Below, one piece after another: positions 6,135-9,153 of a stretch of 9,153 nucleotides of DNA. Below the pieces are notes generated by a model, which was not told the origin of the DNA, made no database searches, and saw only the letters and a list, made by a program, of their open reading frames with translations. The stretch covers positions 1 through 9,153 of the forward strand of contig CAIUKZ010000166.1 in the NCBI GenBank assembly GCA_903899865.1, in the 5' to 3' direction. The position numbers and the translations under genes were made by a program. The stretch comes from an uncultured Bacteroidales bacterium. GTDB taxonomy: Bacteria > Bacteroidota > Bacteroidia > Bacteroidales > Paludibacteraceae. The stretch's first letter is position 1, and each line of letters starts with the position of its first letter.

Positions 6135-6596
6135 TCAGACTTCGTTGGTAGCATAAATAACCGAATGATTGACTCTTGCATAATCCACAATTTCATGAGG
6201 ATTGAAAAAACGGTCAATTTCAATTTTCGCATTTTCTGTCGAATCAGAAGTATGCACAATGTTTTCTTGCATGCTCATACTCAAATCGCCACGAATGGTT
6301 CCCATGGGTGCTACCCTACCATTGGTAATGCCAGCCATGGTTCGCACCACTTGAACGCACTCCACGCCACTAAGACATAAAAGCACCACCGGACTACTGG
6401 TCATTGATTTTAGAATGCGTCCAAAATACGATTCTTGGCTCAAATGTGCATAATGTTCACGAAGTATCAAATCATCAAGTAGCGTAATTTTCATACCACA
6501 CAGTTGCAATCCCTTTAATTCAAATCGGCGTATCACTTCTCCCACTAACCCTCTTTGCACGCCACTGGGTTTAATGATTACTAATGTTTTTTCCAT
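6135..6596 (-). CDS. ndk: Nucleoside diphosphate kinase
   Basis: NDK moves the gamma phosphate of ATP to nucleoside diphosphates through a phosphohistidine and so balances the NTP and dNTP pools. The 153-aa protein has the family opening (TLVIIKPSGVQRGLVGEVI), the MTSSPVV segment (65-71), GTIRGD (99-104) and the active-site segment NIVHTSDS (112-119), with catalytic His115. It departs from the most common forms in KPSG for KPDG and HTSDS for HGSDS. Both changes are outside the phosphorylated residue, so activity is expected. The C-terminus is some ten residues longer than in compact NDKs, which is usual for Bacteroidetes. ATG 6596 fits the family start. The gene follows the nif genes on the same strand after 125 bases, and the mini-hairpin array lies directly downstream. 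Confidence 0.97.
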   Translation of the reverse strand: MEKTLVIIKPSGVQRGLVGEVIRRFELKGLQLCGMKITLLDDLILREHYAHLSQESYFGRILKSMTSSPVVLLCLSGVECVQVVRTMAGITNGRVAPMGTIRGDLSMSMQENIVHTSDSTENAKIEIDRFFNPHEIVDYARVNHSVIYATNEV

Positions 6597-6721
6597 TTAT
6601 TTCAAGCGTTCATTTTAAATTTTCTATTTGTAAGTGCACGGACTGTCTCCAGCTTGGAGGGAGAAAGTGAAGTGCATAAGCTCTGGTTTGAATCCAAAGC
6701 AAGTTTTATTTTTTGACAAAT
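6597..6721. other. Gap between the nif-linked gene and ndk
   Basis: The 125 bases hold a small hairpin, CTCCA-GCT-TGGAG (6647-6659), with no T-tract on the minus strand. No clear -7 element for ndk is visible. Whether ndk is read through from the nif operon or has its own promoter cannot be told from the sequence. Confidence 0.35.
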
Positions 6722-7165
6722 TTAGGCTGGGAATACTTCTATTTCGCCAACTCGCTTTTCCACCAATGATTTTATCACTGCCATGCCAGCAGCCATTTCG
6801 CGAAGTTCGTCGAGGCTGGGAGTGCGATATCCAAATTCATCCAAGGAGCAAATGGCTTCAAATTTACCCACCAAAATTGCTGTCTTTTTCATGTCTTCGG
6901 TGAGTTCGGATTCAAACTGCTGCGCTTCACGAAACAGAGCAATGGGCATGTGGTGAGTAGCATTCCAATCATAACAAGCTAACAATGACACAAAGTATTT
7001 TTCAAAACTCATCACGGCAAAATTGTATAGCAAGTTATTGTCAAACCGCGAACTTTTAGCATTGACCGCTTTTTGGAATGTTTTAAAGAAACTATTCGCA
7101 TATTCATAGCACGAAAGGGCCTGAATACGCATATCTGAGTCTGGCGGTGTTATGGTTGTAGACAT
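6722..7165 (-). CDS. nif-linked all-helical protein, possibly HEPN-like
   Basis: The family is not certain. The 147-aa protein looks all-helical and cytoplasmic. Residues 15-36 form an amphipathic helix (ALSCYEYANSFFKTF), 40-65 a second (RFDNNLLYNF to FEKYFVSLLA), 72-98 a third, and 117-140 a fourth. The order of conserved-looking residues, R40, FEKYF (54-58), LLA and then N68, THHMP (70-74), resembles HEPN helical bundles, where a glutamate-containing helix is followed by a conserved His region. The standard RNase Rx4-6H motif is not evident, so a toxin role is not supported. Its ATG lies inside the end of nifV (16-bp overlap in another frame), which suggests translational coupling and a role in nitrogen fixation, for example as an accessory to cofactor assembly. 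That role is inference from position only. Confidence 0.8.
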   Translation of the reverse strand: MSTTITPPDSDMRIQALSCYEYANSFFKTFQKAVNAKSSRFDNNLLYNFAVMSFEKYFVSLLACYDWNATHHMPIALFREAQQFESELTEDMKKTAILVGKFEAICSLDEFGYRTPSLDELREMAAGMAVIKSLVEKRVGEIEVFPA

Positions 7166-8379
7166 AATGATGGATTTTTGTTTATGTAAATTTCATAATA
7201 CAAATCAATAAGTTCTTCCTTGGTAATGGCTCTTTTGAGTGCCTCCGAACAGGCTTTCACTCTGAGTAGTAAATCGGCACATGTTTCATCATCGATAGGA
7301 AGGTGTGCCTCCTCTAAGTAATGAAAAATGGTGGCCTTACCACTGTGTTTTCCAACTAAAAACTCGGGTTCATTCTGACCAATGCGACAGGCATCAAACA
7401 GTTGATAGGTTCTTGGATTTTTCAACAAGCAAGATGTATGCACGCCGCTCTCATGTGTGAGTGCCATTTCACCTGTAACTGGTTTAAATGGACTGTTCGG
7501 TCGTTTAGACACTTTGGCTACGTATCGGCTCAACTTGGTAAAGGTTTCGGTTTTTAGCGTACTGGATATCTGAGCGCTAAACTCCAATGCCATAGCCACT
7601 TCCTCCATGGCGGCATTGCCTGCACGTTCACCAAGTCCATTTACGGTAGTACTAAGGCATTTAGCACCAGCCAGATAGGCCGCGAGCGTATTGGCTGTAG
7701 CCATTCCCAAATCGTTGTGTGCATGTATCTCCAGCTCCATGGCGGGCAATACGCTTCGAATGCCACTCACCATGTGGTGTGTAGTCAATGGATTGAGCAC
7801 ACCCACCGTATCAGCCAGTCGCACCCTTCGAGCACCCAATGAGTGTGCCAATGATGCGAATTCAAGAAGAAATTCCTTGTCGGCTCTGGCAGCATCTTGC
7901 GCCCCGATGGTGACATAGCCAAAGAGCGATTGTGACACTGCAATCAGTTCTTTCATCTGACGTTCTATCCATTTGGGATTTAAATCCATGGCATGCATCA
8001 AAATAGGAGAAACAGGAAAAGAAATGTGTACACCATCGGTGCCTGCCCTGCTGGCAAACTGAATATCCGCAATTTTCGCCCTACACCAAGCCAAGGTTTT
8101 AAATTTGAAGTGCATATCACACAGTGTTTTGATATCATTCACTTCATTACGACCCATCGCAGGCGATCCGATTTCAATTTCTGGAACACCAGCCATATCA
8201 AGCAATGCAGCAATTCTCATTTTTTCAGACAAGGAGAATACCACGCCAGGCGACTGCTCCCCATCACGTAAGGTGGTGTCGATAAAGTATGGTTGACCTA
8301 AACCCCCAGCTCCTAGCACCCCTAACCCCTTAAGGGGAAAATGGTTAGTATCGTTTGCTTTTGTATTATCTGCATTCAT
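7150..8379 (-). CDS. nifV: Homocitrate synthase NifV
   Basis: NifV condenses acetyl-CoA with 2-oxoglutarate to homocitrate, the organic ligand of the nitrogenase FeMo cofactor. The 409-aa protein shows the DRE-TIM metallolyase pattern: DTTLRDGEQSPGV (34-46), the metal-binding HAHND (219-223), the GLGERAGN signature (248-255), and the homocitrate/isopropylmalate-synthase features HESGVH (309-314) and GKHSG (343-347). Isopropylmalate synthase is related, but the absence of a long C-terminal regulatory domain and the nifB-ferredoxin neighbourhood favour NifV. The N-terminus has an unusual extension: residues 14-21 are encoded by a palindromic C/G repeat (8318-8339), and about 30 residues precede the barrel instead of the usual few. 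ATG 8379 is the only ATG before the DTTLRDGEQ motif, with an A-rich leader and no SD. The 3' end overlaps the next gene by 16 bp. Confidence 0.93.
   Translation of the reverse strand: MNADNTKANDTNHFPLKGLGVLGAGGLGQPYFIDTTLRDGEQSPGVVFSLSEKMRIAALLDMAGVPEIEIGSPAMGRNEVNDIKTLCDMHFKFKTLAWCRAKIADIQFASRAGTDGVHISFPVSPILMHAMDLNPKWIERQMKELIAVSQSLFGYVTIGAQDAARADKEFLLEFASLAHSLGARRVRLADTVGVLNPLTTHHMVSGIRSVLPAMELEIHAHNDLGMATANTLAAYLAGAKCLSTTVNGLGERAGNAAMEEVAMALEFSAQISSTLKTETFTKLSRYVAKVSKRPNSPFKPVTGEMALTHESGVHTSCLLKNPRTYQLFDACRIGQNEPEFLVGKHSGKATIFHYLEEAHLPIDDETCADLLLRVKACSEALKRAITKEELIDLYYEIYINKNPSLCLQP
8318..8339 (-). repeat. Palindromic C/G repeat inside nifV 5' coding sequence
   Basis: The 22 bases contain the perfect palindrome CCCCTTAAGGGG (8326-8337) next to TTAGGGGT in minus-strand reading. 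It is the inverted counterpart of 8417-8438 (21/22 identical). It encodes residues 14-21 of NifV in frame. Confidence 0.8.
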
Positions 8380-8416
8380 ATGTTTTACTTTTTAGAATAA
8401 TCAATTCTTACTCTTG

Positions 8417-8438
8417 TTCCCCTTTAGGGGTTAGGGGT
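8417..8438 (+). repeat. Palindromic C/G repeat between ferredoxin gene and nifV
   Basis: CCCCTTTAGGGG (8419-8430) is followed by TTAGGGGT. It lies in the 69-bp gap between the ferredoxin stop and the nifV start and faces the copy inside nifV in inverted orientation. The two could pair across about 77 bases that include the nifV start codon. Confidence 0.8.
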
Positions 8439-8448
8439 CAGTACTTTC

Positions 8449-8757
8449 TTAGTCTGCTATCGAATACTTTTCACAGCATTCATCGTTTTCTAATGCATCC
8501 AGAATTTCATCAATAACGTCTTCGCCTGTCACGCCACCGTACCAAAAATTGTTGGGTTGCACCACTACCACTGGCCCTTGTGAGCATACATTCAGACACG
8601 CTGTGGTGGTTACTACTACATCCAATCCACGATCAGACGCTTCTTCGGCTATATACTGAAGCAAAGAAGTTGCTCCTTTTTTGTTGCATGCTCCTTGAGC
8701 ATCGCCAGCTACACGGTATGAGTTACATACCAAAATAAGATACTGAGGTTTTTTCAT
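8449..8757 (-). CDS. [2Fe-2S] ferredoxin, thioredoxin-like, C. pasteurianum type
   Basis: A small electron carrier with a thioredoxin-like fold. The 102-aa protein has the four expected cluster ligands Cys11, Cys24, Cys54 and Cys58 (C-x12-C ... C-x3-C). The 102-residue [2Fe-2S] ferredoxin of Clostridium pasteurianum has, from memory, the same length with ligands at 11, 24, 56 and 60. The segment GPVVVVQPNNFWYGGVTGED (61-80) closely follows that protein too. The clostridial homologue is known to interact with the nitrogenase MoFe protein. Here it sits between nifB and nifV, which supports a nitrogenase-linked role, as electron donor or in cluster assembly; which of these is inference. Two extra Cys near the C-terminus (94, 95) are not expected ligands. 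ATG 8757 gives the right start spacing to Cys11. Confidence 0.9.
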   Translation of the reverse strand: MKKPQYLILVCNSYRVAGDAQGACNKKGATSLLQYIAEEASDRGLDVVVTTTACLNVCSQGPVVVVQPNNFWYGGVTGEDVIDEILDALENDECCEKYSIAD

Positions 8758-8773
8758 TTGTTTAAATAATTAC

Positions 8774-8800
8774 AGCCCCCTAAATCCCCCATGGGGGACT
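8774..8800 (-). repeat. Palindromic C/G repeat between nifB and ferredoxin gene
   Basis: The perfect palindrome CCCCCATGGGGG (8786-8797) is followed, in minus-strand reading, by ATTTAGGGGGCT. It has the same design (C-run, G-run, then TTAGGGG) as the two repeats around the nifV start. This is the GGGGATTTAGGGGG type common in Bacteroidetes intergenic DNA. Confidence 0.75.
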
Positions 8801-8858
8801 TGAAAGAACTAGTTTATATATCTTCGTTGTCATGTACTGCGCTCTACAAGCTATGTGA

Positions 8859-8888
8859 CACATCTATAAATTAGCTCACACACAACAA
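8859..8888 (-). promoter_or_regulatory. Weak candidate promoter upstream of ferredoxin gene
   Basis: On the minus strand, GTTG (ending at 8886) is followed by 19 bases and then TAGATGTG (8866-8859), one base from TAnnTTTG. It could allow fdx-nifV transcription separately from nifB. The match is imperfect and the region is AT-rich, so it may be chance. Confidence 0.22.
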
Positions 8889-8894
8889 CTTATC

Positions 8895-8922
8895 TTAATT
8901 ATTAATTATTAATTATTAATTA
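8895..8922. repeat. Four tandem copies of TTAATTA after nifB
   Basis: Four exact 7-nt units end three bases before the nifB stop codon on the + coordinate axis. Simple AT repeats like this can change copy number by slippage. No function is apparent. Confidence 0.85.
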
Positions 8923-8925
8923 TCT

Positions 8926-9153
8926 TCACCCACATCCCTTAGCAGTACCTTTACATCCGCTACCACATTTGAACGAATCGGGTTTGGCTATGGAGCGGAT
9001 AACTTTGTTGTTGTAGATGCCTTCAAGCCCTTCATCTATCAGCCCAGTCATTTCCAACACATATAAGTTGCATGAATTGAGCATAGACTTAGGATTTTGA
9101 CCAGCTCCACTTACCAATATGGCTCTACAGTCCGATAGCACTTTGGCCATTTC
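8926..9153 (-). CDS. nifB: NifB, C-terminal end only (runs off the window)
   Basis: Only the last 75 residues are present. NifB is the radical SAM enzyme that makes NifB-co, the Fe-S-C precursor of FeMo-co. Its radical SAM domain would lie beyond position 9153. The visible part matches the C-terminal NifX/NafY-like domain of two-domain NifB proteins: KVLSDCRAILVSGAGQNPKS, then LEMTGLIDEGLEGIY. It ends in a Cys/Gly-rich tail with C-x3-C-x6-C spacing (KCGSGCKGTAKGCG), which could bind metal or cluster. A free-standing NifX is possible, but the Cys-rich tail and position upstream of ferredoxin and nifV favour NifB. It is the first visible gene of the minus-strand nif operon, 168 bp before the ferredoxin gene. 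Confidence 0.82.
   Translation of the reverse strand, partial: EMAKVLSDCRAILVSGAGQNPKSMLNSCNLYVLEMTGLIDEGLEGIYNNKVIRSIAKPDSFKCGSGCKGTAKGCG

Noticed and set aside
6135..6596. ndk as a defective kinase because of KPSG and HTSDS changes
   Set aside because: The catalytic His115 and the GTIRGD segment are intact, and other active NDKs vary at the KPxG position.
8854..8880. TGTGA ... TCACA as a CRP/FNR-type operator upstream of the ferredoxin gene
   Set aside because: The half-sites are 17 bases apart rather than the 4-6 expected, so it does not fit the operator.

Overview
The window reads as chromosomal DNA of a nitrogen-fixing member of the Bacteroidetes, possibly Bacteroidales. The evidence is an AT-rich sequence with almost no Shine-Dalgarno motifs, a textbook Bacteroidetes promoter (TTG, 18 bases, TAACTTTG) upstream of metK, an SSB ending in DDLPF that resembles Bacteroides-type SSBs, and the GGGGATTTAGGGGG-like intergenic repeats common in this phylum. 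The species cannot be named from the sequence.

Left part (1-1916): about 420 bases with no convincing gene, a promoter, a leader of about 140 nt with a reduced SAM-I-riboswitch-like core, metK, and a perfect 14-bp-stem terminator.

Region 1917-3229: two copies of a dispersed intergenic element, each a 77-bp head followed by a hairpin, bracket an orphan secreted protein of 226 aa. The hairpin stems of the two copies differ only in ways that keep pairing, including one compensatory pair and two G-U/A-U exchanges. This points to a structured RNA on the + strand. The second copy supplies the stop codon of the 226-aa gene.

Middle (3230-6596): housekeeping genes on both strands. They are a secreted six-TPR protein (-), ssb (-), yaaA (+), an unrecognised 109-aa protein (-) with its own terminator, and ndk (-). 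Between the 109-aa gene and ndk lies an array of 12 units of 14-17 nt. Most units are built around a potential GNA-triloop mini-hairpin, and the stems covary between units.

Right part (6722-9153): the 3' portion of a nif operon on the minus strand, in the order nifB (C-terminal end only), a [2Fe-2S] ferredoxin like that of Clostridium pasteurianum, nifV (homocitrate synthase), and a 147-aa helical, possibly HEPN-like protein overlapping the nifV end. NifB makes the FeMo-co precursor cluster, NifV makes the homocitrate ligand of FeMo-co, and the ferredoxin probably carries electrons or interacts with nitrogenase. Palindromic C/G repeats sit in both intergenic gaps of this operon and inside the 5' end of nifV. 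Two of them form a 22-nt inverted pair around the nifV start codon.
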